A DNA stretch of 64,000 bases, taken from NCBI GenBank assembly GCA_017506865.1, contig JAFCMP010000048.1:124001-188000 (forward strand), given 5' to 3'. Numbering within the stretch: position 1 is the stretch's first letter; each line of letters opens with the position of its first letter. The stretch is from Tribonema minus. Taxonomy: Eukaryota > Sar > Xanthophyceae > Tribonematales > Tribonemataceae. The notes beneath the pieces were generated by a model. It saw only the letters and a program-made list of their open reading frames with translations. It did not search any database and was not told the origin of the DNA. Shown here in pieces: positions 1 through 10,970 of this stretch. The position numbers and the translations under genes were made by a program.

Positions 1-863
1 TGCTGCCCAGCAAGAGCGCTGATGCGGATGGGCGTGCGCCGTGGCTTGCACTGGCGCCGCCAATCATGGTCGCCGGCGCCGAGAAAGACTACATTGTGGA
101 TGAACGGTGCGTGCTTGATGCACAGTATAGTAAGACACAGCTGCACGTTGTAGTAAGACACAGCCTTGCAGTAGTCAAATGACCTTGGTGTGGTGTGCAG
201 CGTGTGGAAATGTGCTCCGACTTTATGGTTCCGGGAAGAAGCATTTCCTGGTCGGTGAGTGGGATACGCATGTGGCGCATACCTACAGGAAGTACACATA
301 CTGGACCATTTGTAGGCACGAGTTTCATTGCGCTGTCACCCTCGCACTTTCTGATTTTATCAAGCAGTCAGTCTTGAGCTGCAGGGTAACATTAGTATAC
401 TTGAAGTATGCCTCATCGGCAGCCACCTGGCATGCACTTGTTGATGCATTGCATGACAGCGCCCGGCGCCAATGTCCCTTGTGCACAGGCTGGCTGTAAG
501 CAGCTGCGTCACTGCATAATGCGTCGCTACAGAGTCACACACGGCTGGGTTCACTGTGACCGACAGACTCTCGAGCGCCACCCCCACACACCTGCTAGGG
601 CACAGCAGCCGCCATTGTTTGTGAAATTTTCAGCCCACATGATGCTGAGCACCACAGACTGCTTGTCCCCTGCCGCCGTGCCCGCGCGCCGCAGAGGCGT
701 GATGGACACTGCCGAGTTCATGGGCACGCAGCCCGAGATGATACCACTCGCGCCGCACGACGTCATGCTCGGCCCGCAGTACGTGCTGGGCGTATCGCGC
801 CTGCTGTCGTGGCTCGAGTCCCAGGAGTTCTCACGGACGGCGCCCGCCGCGCCGGCGCGCTGA
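1..863 (+). CDS. alpha/beta hydrolase, C-terminal exons (partial)
   Basis: Two exons, <1..106 and 695..863 (TGA at 861-863), joined by a GT-AG intron. The first ends after two bases of a codon and the second supplies the third base, so the frame is kept. The joined sequence holds a strand-plus-turn segment IMVAGAEKDYIVDERG and, about 25 residues on, PHDVMLG followed by a helix ending SRLLSWLE. This is the usual end of alpha/beta hydrolases of the lysophospholipase/esterase kind: the Asp of YIVDE would be the acidic member and the His of PHDVM the base of the triad. The nucleophile Ser lies before the window. Substrate is unknown. It ends 550 bp before BBS2 on the same strand; no functional link is implied. 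Confidence 0.7.
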
Positions 864-1410
864 GCAAGTTGAAGATTGAAGTTGAAGTTTGACGGCCGGG
901 TGGGTGGGGGAGGGGGGGCTGGCGTCATGGATGTTGTGTCGATACTGCTGGACCCTTCTTTGTTGTTCTGTTCAGAGTACGCGCGTCACACCTGGCCCTT
1001 AATACACGCTTACATTAGAGAGGTGATGTCATTGAGGCTGTTCGACACACGTTCATTGTGCTGTTGCCTGCTGTGCGTATGCCACGCTGTCTCAGCTGTC
1101 TGTGCACATATGCCAACTGTGCTTCATCGGTGTTGTCGTGCTGCGGCAGCATGCCATGTGCGATTTACAGCTTTGGTTCACCGAGTCAGGGTCTCCCGCG
1201 AGTCAACGGTTAACTTTGAACTGCCAGCAGCGATGACATCAAAAAAAAGCTAGCACGCATGGGACGCCATCAGTGTATGTTCCACACTCTTGTTTGCCGA
1301 TTACAGTGGGCATCGGTCACCCAATAACGTCGGGCAGCTGCAGCAAGGCAGCACTTCCGCGCTGAGTACATCACTGAAGTTGAAGCTTCAGCTTCGCCTG
1401 AAGTGCGTAG
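864..1410. other. intergenic, hydrolase end to BBS2 start
   Basis: No coding signal. Holds TTGAAG-type hexamer clusters at about 866-891 and 1374-1402 and a short A-run at 1240-1247. The BBS2 promoter should lie here, but I see no clear TATA or CCAAT element. Confidence 0.5.
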
Positions 1411-4400
1411 ATGCAGCTGTCTCCAGCGTTTGAGTTCAACCTGGGGACGTCCATCAAGCCTAAGCAAGCCTGCATCGGCAAATGTGAGTGGCAAGATCCC
1501 ACAGAAGCTAAGACTTGAGGAGAGGAAAATTGGTTCACGCGTCCTTGCTTGATTCCCATCCTCTGATTGCGCTCTGCAGATGACGGGAAGCATCCTTGTC
1601 TTACGGTGGCGACAGCAGCGGGAAAGGTTCTCATTCACAACGCTCATGAGAAGGCACTCCAACAGGGCGGCACCGCGGATCCTGCGATCAAGTTCCTCAA
1701 CATCAACCGCAAGGCACGTTAACAAATGTGATCATTTGCACGTTCACAAACGTGATCATTTGTTTGTAGTCGAGCCACTGACTGAAGTCACCACCACAAT
1801 AAATAAGGCCATAGCTTGCAATACTCATGCCAGTTAACTGGCAGGGAAAACGAAGCTTTGAGCCTCAACCGCATCATGCATCAATCGGCAGCTGCGTGCA
1901 TGGATCTGACCTGGTTCATCGCACGAGCTGCATTGCTATAGCATCGACGCACCCTTGCAGCAGCGCGCTGACACAGCGACTACGCGCTCCGCACCTGCTG
2001 AGCCGTGTCAACTTGCAGGTGACCAGCCTAGCGGCAGGCCGGCTGGCGGCAGATGCGGCGTGCGACACACTCTTTGTGTGCTCCGAGACAAATCTGCTGG
2101 CGTACGCAGTGGAGCAGAACAAGGACCTGTTCTATAAGGAGGTGCCGGACGGCGCCAGTGTTATTGCTATTGGCACGGTGAGCGCAATTGCACTGAAAGT
2201 GGGTTGATGGCTTTGTACAGCAAGGCAGCTATATAGGCTCAGCGGCTTTGTTGCTGAAGCAAATGCGCAGCTGATATATGGTTCGCCGGCCGTGCTGGGC
2301 GTCATAGCGATGAGGTTCATGTAAAGACCCGACAAAGTGAAGCGCGAGCTGAAGCGCAACAGAGCCGGTCTGGCTTGTTGCAAGGGGATATGGTCTCAGC
2401 GCCGCGTGTTTCCAAACCGCATGCGTTGTGGTGTGTGTGTACGCCTCTGATGCTGCTGTATTGTACTACTGATGAAATGGCGGACGATCCGCACACGTCG
2501 AAGTCCCCTCCCCTGAATCAGTGCCAAATGCCACTGCCGCAGCCTTGCATGGATTTGCCATGCCCCCTTCATCCCTTGCCGCTGTTCTGCACCATTGCCC
2601 TTCATTGACAAGCGCCTCAACACACGCTCTCGCCACCGAACATCATCGCAGCAAGTGCAAGCTCTCACCTCTACCTAGTCAATATAATGTACTATCAGCC
2701 CTTGTGGTTTTGACTAATGTTTCTTCACTGGCGCATGCATGCATTGCAGTTGCCAGGAGCCGGACAGCCACTGGCAGTGGTGGGCGGGAACTGCAGCCTG
2801 CAGGGCTTCGACGAGGACGGCGAGGAACGGTTCTGGACCGTTACCGGCGACCATGTAACTGCCATGACCTTCGTCGACGCCAACGGCGATGGCGCGGCAG
2901 AACTGCTCGTTGGATCCGCGGTGAGTTGTGCGCGCGCGGCCGGTCTCGCTGCGGGGCTGCGGACACCCAGTTGAAGCCTGTTGAAACACGGATTGCAGCG
3001 ACGGTTTGCATGTCTCCCTGGAGGAGTGCTGGGTCTGAGCAGCACGCACTTTGCGGCTCACATGCCTCTCTAGAGGAGTGCTAGGTATGATCGACACGCG
3101 TCGTTACCTATCCTTGTGATGTGTGGAAGCGGCCCCCTCGCAGCGGGCAGATGCCCGCCAAGGAGGCAGGACTTGAAGTGGTATGTAGGACTTCAACTAC
3201 TTGAAGTAGTTGTAAACCTTGAGGGGGGCCGCCGGCGTGCGCTGATGACCAATCACAGGTCCATTAACAGCTTTGCCTTCACACCCGTGAGCACACGCGT
3301 CATAGGGCGGCGCATGATGCCATGTCTGCCCCATGATAAAAGTGAAGCTTGAGTGTCATGCGTACGATCGAGCGCCTGCGCCAGTGCAGTGGTTGTGGCA
3401 GCGCGATGAGGACAGCTGATTGCGCGTCTGCATGAAGCTCTGGCAGCGGAGCGTTGTTTGTCGGTACGAGTTTGGTGTGCCAGTGCGCCACGCCGACCGC
3501 AAGTGCTGGCGTTGTGCGACGCGCACCACTTCGCCGCAACGGCGCACATCCGCACGCTCACCTTTAGAGCCGCTGCCATGTCTCATACTTACATGCCAGA
3601 ATATAATGAACGCAGTCACGCTCGTGCCGCGTGCGATCAGGACTTCGAGGTGCGCGCCTTCCGCGAGGAGGAGACGGCGCTGGAGATCACCGAGACGGAC
3701 GTGGTGACGCACCTGTGCGCCATGCCAGCACCAACTTCAACTTCAATACCAACTTCAACTTCAACAGCAGCAGCGGCCGCGGAGCGCGCGCCCACCAAGT
3801 GGGGATTTGGCCTGGTCAACGGCACTGTTGGTGTGTATGAGAAGGGCAGGCGCGTGTGGCGCGTCAAGGGCAAGAACCAGGCGAGTGAGGGTCCCCAGCT
3901 CGTGGGGTTTTAGGGTTAGGGTTAGGGTTTGGGTTGGTTTTCAAAGGGCTGGGGTTGACGTCAAGCTATCAGACTCAGAGGCAGAGTGAGGGTTGGGGTT
4001 AGGGGTAGGATTGGGGAGGAACGGTTGGGATTTGGGCATGACACATTCTTGCTGGGACGGTGCATGCACCAGCAAGCCCACATCAGCTTGTTTTGAGATG
4101 CCCGCAGTTGTATACCGCTCCGTGGCTGATGCGAGGGTCCATCATCACACCATGCAGCAAACATTGCTTGTATGGCCGTCATAGCGGGTGGCGTATGCCC
4201 GCTGCATCTGCTCAAGTTGAACTCGACAACCTCGCGTCTGCCTGTACTCATTGTGCTGGGCTTCTCAGCGTGCATCAGAAGACGCACAAGCTCAGCACCC
4301 TCTCCGCACGCGATTTCAGAACCATGACTCTGAGCTGCACTCACGCGTCACGTCCGCAATGACGCGCAGGTGACGGCTATTGCGAGTTTTGACATTGATG

Positions 4401-7400
4401 GCGACGGCGAAGCGGAGCTGATCACCGGGTGGAGCACTGGTGCGGTGATTGCGCGCAACGCCGCCAACGGCAAGATCGTCTACAGGGACATGCTGCCGTC
4501 GCCTGTCGCGGTGAGTGCTGGACGTGAGCGGGGGTGGGGGGTATGTATACATGCAAGTGGATGTGTAGGTATGAGAGTGGGTATGTATACATGCCAGTGG
4601 GTAGGTAGGTATTGCAGTGGGCATAAGACGTCCTAGTGGGTACGTATAAATGCCAGTGGGTATGTGTGAACGCCAGTGGGTATGTATGTTTGACGGCGGG
4701 CATGTATGTATGACAGTATGACGGCACGCGCCATCCGCCCGCACGCATCGCGCAGCCCATCATCTCCGCAGCGCGCCGTTTACTACCGCCTCGCCCCCCC
4801 TGCTGACCAGCGCTGAGCACTGCTGCCGATGACCGCTGCATCACCTGCTGCTGCCTGCACGCACGACGTGCAGATCTACTTCAGCGACGCCTACCTTCAC
4901 CCGTGCTGAGCAGTATCGATGCTGAGCACTGCTGCATTTGCTGCTGCCTGCGCGTGCACGTGCCCCGCGCAGGCCATACTGAGCGCTGACTACACCACCA
5001 TGCTGAGCCGTGTTGATGCTGAGCACCTCTGCGCCGCGCAGGCCATCCTGAGTGCTGACTACCTTCTCACGTGCTGAGCAGTGTTGATGCTGAGCACCGC
5101 TGCATCCGCGCCTGCCTGCGCGCGCGCGTCGTACGGGCCATCCTGAAAGCCGCCTTCACACGTGCTGCGCAGTGCTGATGCTGAGCACTGCTGCATCCGC
5201 GCCTGCCTGCGCGCGCGCCCCGTGCAGGCCATTCTGAGCGCTGACTACCGCCTCAGCGGCCGCCACGAGCTGCTAGTGTGCGGCCAGGGGGGCGAGGTCA
5301 GGGGCTACGCGCCCGCCCCCCCCCCCTCCTCCTCCTCCACCTCCGCAGACCCCCCCACAGCTGCCCTCTCAAAGACCAGCAGCAAATCTGAGCGGAGGCC
5401 GGACAGGGGGGCCCTGGGGCAGGCGATAGACGAGCTGAACGCGCGCAAAGCGGCGCTGGCGGGGGAGCTGAGGGGGCTGGAGGAGGCGGCGAGGGCGCGC
5501 AAGGGGAGCGCGGGGGGGGGGCGGGGGGCGCGCAGCGGGGGGCATACCTGCCGACGCGCGGGTGACGGCGGCGGTGGCGCCGAGCCAGGTGGGGGGCGCG
5601 CGCGTGTGTGGGGTATGGGTAGGTATCAAGTGTGCGTGGTGTGTGTGCGTGCGTGTGTGCAGCAGGAGATGTGAGGTGGACGGTGGTCGGTCAGTCGCGG
5701 AATGTCGCCAACGCACGGGCGGCGGCAGCGTGGTGGGGGGCTGGGGTGATAGTCGCTAACCCTTACCCTAGTCCTAATTTAAACCCTGGCCCTAGTTATA
5801 ATCCTAAACGTGACCCTAGTCCTAATCCTGGCCTCGTGCCAGGAGGGGTGTGCGCGCGAGTTGTGTGAGGGCACCTGCAAACACCAAGTGGGGCGCCGGA
5901 TAATTGCACCTTGTGGTCGCCGTTGCACCCTAGCGCGCATCCCCTGAGCTGCGCAACGCTTTATACTCCTGTCATCAGTGCTGCTACCGATTTCCACTGC
6001 TTCACGCTGTGTACATAGACGTGCACGTGTCGTGAATGCTGCGCCGGGACGCGTGTGCGAGGTGTGCTGAGGACGGCAGAGCAGAGAGGATGCAACCGAC
6101 AGAGCATTGCTCAGCACGCGCGCCCCTGCCGACGCGTTCGTTGCCATGACTCAGATTAAGACTCACTCCAACCCCCCCCCCCCCCCCCCCCCCCGCTCAC
6201 ACAACGCAGGATGGCAGCGCTCTGGAGCTGACGCTGGCGCTGAGCGCTGCTGCTGACGCGTTCATCGCCACGACTCAGATTCAGACTCGCTCTGACACCG
6301 CCGCCTGCATTGTTGTTATGATCCATCATCACTATGATGCAGGATGGCAGCGCTCTGGAGCTGACGCTGGCGCTGAGCGCTGCTGCAGATGCGTTCATCG
6401 TCAGCGCCGTCGTGCTGGACCTGGAGGGCGGGGTGCTGGGCGCGGAGGCGTGCGCGCGCGCGCCCGCGGCGCCCGTCACCTCGCTGAGCATCGCGCTGCG
6501 GCCGCAGAAACTTCAAGCGGCGACGCTCAAAGTGCAGGTGAAACAAAAAACAGGTTGCGCGTCACCTCGCTGAGCGTTGTGCTGCGGCCGCAGAAACTTC
6601 AAGCGGCGACGCTCAAAGTGCAGGTGAAGCGAAGTGCAGTAGCTGTCGTGCGCGGCGCCCCATCGCCTCGCTGAGCATCGCGCTGCGGCCGCAAAACTTC
6701 AAGCGGCGACACTCAAAGTGCGGGTGAAGTTCAGGCGCTCGCATGTAGCCCATTCATGCGCGGGTTGAGAGCGTCTGCAGCTTCTGTGAGCTGCTCAGAC
6801 TGCCGTGGCCTCTTCCGTCTTGAAGCGCGGTGCTGCATCAACGCTCAATGCTGCGCCAGGGGACGCTGCGGACGCTGTGGACAAGTACCCGTCGACACTA
6901 CCCCCCCCCCCCCCCCCCCCCCCCCCATCCCCCTTAATATACCTACCCCCCCATCGACAACCCCCCACGCTGCGCGCGCAGGTCCACGTCAGCGCGCGCG
7001 GCACCCCCTTGCAGCTCTTCGTCCTCGAAACCGACGCCCACATCTCCAAGTTCGCCCCCTTCGTCCCCCTGCCCCCCGCCGGAGTCGCTGCCGCCCCCCC
7101 GCCCCCCTCGGGTCAGCTCACCTTCACCGTGCCGGAGCAGCCCGCGCGCGTGCTGCGCTGGCTGGAGGACGCGTTCCTGATCGCTGACGCGCGGCTGCTC
7201 GATGCTGCGGGCCCCGCGGAGGTGGCGGCGCGGTTCTGCGCGGTGGCGTGCGGCGCGGCGGGGGGGCGCGCGGGGGCGCTGCTGTGGGTGGGCGCGCGCC
7301 GCGCCGCGGAGGGCGCGCAGGTGCAGGTGCGTGTGACGCTCTGCGGGGTGTCAAAGTGCAATTAGAAGTAACTTCAAGTGTGCTGTGGCGCTCACACAAG

Positions 7401-10400
7401 CCCCCGTCTCAATGGGTGTGGTCTGCCAGCTATTTCAAGCCGGCCCCGCAAAGGGCACGTAAGTGCAGGCGTGTGACGCTCCGCGCGGTGTCAACAGCGT
7501 GCAACTCAAGTCTGTTGTGACGCTCACATTCGCGAAAGTGCAGGTGTGGGACTCTCCGCAAGGTGTCAAAGTGCAGCAGCAAGTAAATCCAAGTCTGTTG
7601 TGACGCTCACATCTGCCTCGTCATTGGTGTGTGGTTTGCAACTTCAAGCCTGCCCTGACACTCCCATGAGGCCGAGGGGTGCTGGGGGAGGGTTTCCTTC
7701 CCGGGCCTGGCCTGTCAATACCCAGGTGTCAGGCGACAAGGGCAGGACGATGCTGCGAGGCACACACAGAAGTGCGCGTGTAAACTGTATTGTTTCCGCA
7801 AGTGAAAGTAGTGCGCTTGAGCAAGCGCGGAGAATGGTAGGTATGCCGTGTACGGCATCACACCACTCATTGCGCAGCGTGACGCTCGAGCAGAGATTGT
7901 GTGCACAGTTCCCCAGCGCTTGAAGGATGATTGGGCACTTACTGGGTGCATGATAGATGGTTATGCACAAACACACCCAGGCGTCAGCTGCTCCTGTTAC
8001 CCTGCATGTAAACCTGCGCTTGCATGCGACTGCTACGGCAGATGAGGTGCTTTGACCACCACGGCGCGAATCATCTGCAGATGAGCATATGCATACGGTA
8101 TACAACGCAACATAGCATACCTCATGTGCGACTCCTGCGACAGGTGCGGTGCGACCGGCTAGACCTCGCGGGCGAGGTGGTGCAAGATCTGGCCACCTAC
8201 CTCAAGGTCAGTCAGTGCCTGCGGGAATTGATGGCGCGAGCGATGCACACACATCTTGCACTTTGAACAGACATTCTGGCAGTTCATGCAATCCGTGCAC
8301 ATGCCCGTTTGCAGTATTCACATGTACACCTCCATGAGACACCGCCTGTGCTCACGCTGCCGATCCTGAAAACGCCCGTGCATATCGACCGCGTCTGGTG
8401 GCGTGCGCCCCCTTTGTGCACACACCATACATACTTCAAACAAGCAATGCTTCTTTGCGCTCCGCAGGCGCCGTGCTGACACGACATTGCCAGTGTACGC
8501 AGTGCTTCCATGGTGCGCCGCTGACCCCAGCTGCATGCCGTTTCACCATGCAATGAGCGCGCACCTTACTTGTGACCTTGGAGGCGCCCCCGCTTCCCTC
8601 TGAACTCACCTACCGCCTGTCTGCAAATACGTACCCCCTTCATTAACATACACCCCCCCCCCAATTCGCGCCCCTCGCGCACGTCACCGAAGACCTTGAG
8701 GGCGCTCGCGATGATGCCCCCCCCCCCCCCCCTTCTCAACCTCCCCCCGCATATATGCATACATACCCCCTACATTGATACATGCCCCCAATCAGCATCC
8801 CTCGCGCGCAGGTCACCGAGCTGGAGTCCGTCGCTGACTTTCCTGACGAGCTGGGCGCGTTCCGCCGCTACATATGCATGCATATCCCCTACGTTGATAC
8901 CCCCCCCCCCCCCCCCCGCCCCCCCAATCACGCCCCTCGCGCAGGTCACCGACCTGGAGTCGGTCGCCGACTTTCCCGAAGAGCTGGGCGTATTCCGCCG
9001 CGTGCTCTCGTCGGTTGACGAGCTTAACGCGCTGCGCCAGCGGCTCGGCGCGGACACCGCCGACGTCACGCACGGCGTCAAGAGCCTGGTGGTGCGGGTG
9101 AGCCGTTGATGTGGCTTTGCGCTGTTCAGAAGTTGAAGTTGGAGTTGAGAAGCGGTGCTCCAACGGTCGACGCGTGCGACACGCTGCGCTTCGGGCCGAG
9201 CGCAGACGTCGGAGTGTATTTGCGCATTGCCGCGCATGAGGCAGTGTGGTCTCAGGCTTCGGACGCAATGGCGCTGGGTATTAACCTCAACTTCTGACTT
9301 CAACAGCTTGACGGTGTGGACCTCGCGTCTGTTTGGATCGTGACTTTGTGATGGCAGCCTTGCGCAGCAATTCTCAAGTACGCGCGCGCAAGCCGCTAAC
9401 TTCCACCTGCGACAAGCGCATCTGCTGCTGTGCGTCGCCGCTCATTTCGACTGCAACCGCAGTTGCACCGCCAGTCGCCGCCCGCAGCCCTAGAAGATGA
9501 GACACTGCGAGCCTTACTCATGGAAAAACCGTTGTGTGCTGCCCCCCAGGCCGAGGACGCCAGGATACTGGGCGACATGGGCGTCATGCGGCGCTGCTAT
9601 GCCGACCTCTACTCCCTCAATCAGCAGCTGCTGGCGGAGCACGCCAAGCGCGCCAACAACCACGAAGCGCTGCTGGCAGGGCTGAAGGAGGTGTGTGTGT
9701 TGACTCATACATGATGACTATGGCTGTGTGCTGCAGAGTGCTCGGATACTAGAGGTTGTCATGAGGGCCGGTGGAGGTGTCTGGTGTGCCGTAGCTGTTA
9801 CTGGCAGTTACTGGCAGTTGCGAGAACATGCGGGTGCTGAAAGTGACTCAAGGTGTCGATGTGCACTGCAGGTGCTACACAGACTGCGCTCTCTGCATTG
9901 CCGCTGCCCTGTACCACAGGGCTGCAGGTGAAGGCCACACCAGCATCAAATCAGCATTGAATACCTCACTGTCTATGTGCGCGCTACGGTCGGTACCGAG
10001 ATGCGTTGTATCGACAGCACCTGCTGTCGTACAGGCACCGAGATGCGTTGTACCGACAACACCTGGGCGCACGTCTCAGTACATTTGCCGAGGCCACACC
10101 AGCATCAAATCAGCATCGAACACCTCACTGCCTCAGTACATTCGCCGCGCCTGACGCCGCAAATCAGCATCGAATACCTCCCCTATGCCTCCTGCATTCA
10201 AGCGGGCGGCGCCGCTGCCCGTACGCCCCCTGCATCAGCACATCTCTCACCCCTCACTGCCTAAGAACATTCGCCGCACCTGACGACGCAGGTCAACGCC
10301 ATGATACAGCGCGGCGCCGGCCAGCATCGGCCACTTGCCACTGGGTTTCGTATTAGTATAGGGAGAAGGTCAAACCACCATCAAATACCTCACCGTCCTA

Positions 10401-10572
10401 CATCCACCCGCGCCCGACGTCGCAGGTCAACGGCATGATACAGCGCGGCGCCGGCCAGCGCGTCGGCCGCGCGCGCGCGCGCATCATCGGCGACTGCCGC
10501 GCGGCGCTCAAGGCGGGCCGCAGCGCTCAGCTCGTGGGCATCATCAAGCACGGCCAGAACACGGGTGTGTAG
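1411..10572 (+). CDS. BBS2: Bardet-Biedl syndrome 2 protein homologue (BBSome subunit)
   Basis: Thirteen exons: 1411-1483, 1580-1713, 2019-2177, 2750-2920, 3641-3880, 4370-4510, 5228-5588, 6343-6537, 6982-7326, 8144-8206, 8945-9097, 9550-9690, 10426-10572. The product, about 773 aa, matches BBS2 from end to end: DGKHPCL and AGKVLIHN in the first blade, [63 protein letters not shown] and GGEVRGY in the beta-propeller, then coiled-coil, GAE-like and C-terminal parts with [16 protein letters not shown] and [17 protein letters not shown]2 is a BBSome subunit carrying membrane proteins in cilia. The ATG at 1411 fits the family N-terminus. Exons 2 and 5 use GC donors. Exon 7 is 361 bp between phase-0 introns, so one base too many is present in a G-run near 5511-5540: a sequencing slip or a real frameshift. 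Introns carry exon-edge copies (listed separately). Confidence 0.93.
3908..3933. repeat. interstitial TTAGGG-type tract in BBS2 intron 5
   Basis: About four telomere-type units lie 28 bp past the GC donor of exon 5. A degenerate relative in the opposite sense (CCCTAGTCCTAA-like) lies at 5757-5831 in intron 7. Confidence 0.7.
4535..4715 (+). repeat. minisatellite in BBS2 intron 6
   Basis: About seven degenerate tandem units of 20-27 bp based on GTGGGTATGTATACATGCCA, starting just after the exon 6 donor. The unit resembles a run-on of donor-like GTATGT sequence. Confidence 0.7.
4866..5212 (+). repeat. tandem copies of the exon 7 acceptor region (BBS2 intron 6)
   Basis: Four decayed units of roughly 75-90 bp (about 4866, 4970, 5034, 5125) each carry a version of the exon 7 edge, CGCAGGCCATTCTGAGCGCTG, shown here shortened: CAGGCCATNCTGAGYGCTG. 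Each is followed by a GTGCTGAGCAGTGNTGATGC stretch. The true exon starts at 5228. Several copies keep the CAG acceptor. Confidence 0.8.
6172..6194 (+). repeat. poly-C tract before a decayed exon 8 copy
   Basis: A run of 23 C in BBS2 intron 7, immediately upstream of the acceptor of the exon 8 copy at 6205. It sits where a polypyrimidine tract belongs. Confidence 0.8.
6205..6275 (+). repeat. upstream copy of the BBS2 exon 8 start
   Basis: Near-identical to the acceptor and first 60 bases of exon 8 (from 6338), including CAG and the GATGGCAGCGCTCTGGAG start, then diverging. Separated from the true exon by about 70 bp. Confidence 0.85.
6559..6728 (+). repeat. two downstream copies of the BBS2 exon 8 end
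   Basis: 6559-6629 and 6655-6728 repeat the last 60 or so bases of exon 8 (6474-6537) with its donor. The first copy keeps GTGCAG|GTGAAG; in the second the CAG is CGG. About 95 percent identical by eye. Confidence 0.88.
6901..6926 (+). repeat. poly-C tract before BBS2 exon 9
   Basis: A run of 26 C, 55 bp upstream of the exon 9 acceptor at 6981/6982. Likely acts as, or near, the polypyrimidine tract. Confidence 0.85.
7327..7640 (+). repeat. tandem repeats after the BBS2 exon 9 donor
   Basis: Three decayed units starting near 7321, 7459 and 7533 share a GTGCAGGTGYGTGWGACNCT-like start, a GGTGTCAAAGTGCA core and a TGTTGTGACGCTCACA end. The first unit begins inside exon 9 and spans its donor. 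Confidence 0.7.
8807..8905 (+). repeat. upstream copy of BBS2 exon 11 (pseudo-exon)
   Basis: A CAG acceptor followed by sequence translating [19 protein letters not shown], against [19 protein letters not shown] in exon 11 (from 8945). It breaks off after about 60 bases into ATATGCATGCATA-type sequence. The copy and the exon both follow poly-C runs (8717-8732 and 8900-8917). No usable donor follows, so it should not be an exon. Confidence 0.85.
9931..10425 (+). repeat. tandem units filling BBS2 intron 12
   Basis: Units near 9931, 10091, 10150, 10250 and 10374 repeat CACACCAGCATCAAATCAGC / ATACCTCAC text followed by a CGCC(G)CACCTGACG acceptor-like end. The one at 10270-10330 continues into a copy of the first 40 bases of exon 13 (CAGGTCAACGCCATGATACA). 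Confidence 0.75.
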
Positions 10573-10970
10573 CGCGTGAAAGCGCGAGTCGAACGACGCG
10601 TGTGGGCGCATTGCACAAAGGGCGCATTGCACAGAGAGCTGCTGAGCTTCATGAAGCACGGCCAGCAACATGGGTGTGTAGCGCGTGAAACCGCGAGAGA
10701 CAACGCGCGGGGGGAGGATTGCGCGAGCGATGACGCGCGCGGGCGCACTGCACGGAGGGCGCATTGCACGCACACGCATTGCGCGAGCGACGATGCGTGC
10801 GGGCGCACTGCACGGACGGCGCGTTGCACAGAGAGCTGCTGGGCGTCATAGAGTGCGGCCAGAACACGTGCTCGTGACTGCGAGCGGCGCCGCGCGTGCG
10901 GGCGCATTACGGCACAGCCCCGATGCGGAGCTGGTGGGCGTCATGAAGTGCGGTCAACATGCGAGCGCAC
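10573..10970 (+). repeat. decayed tandem copies of the BBS2 terminal exon tail
   Basis: The last exon end with its stop (CACGGCCAGAACACGGGTGT) recurs at 10637-10700, 10831-10885 and 10926-10970, separated by GGGCGCATTGCACRNRGNGC linkers. The copies lie beyond the stop codon, so they are 3' UTR or flank. Confidence 0.82.
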
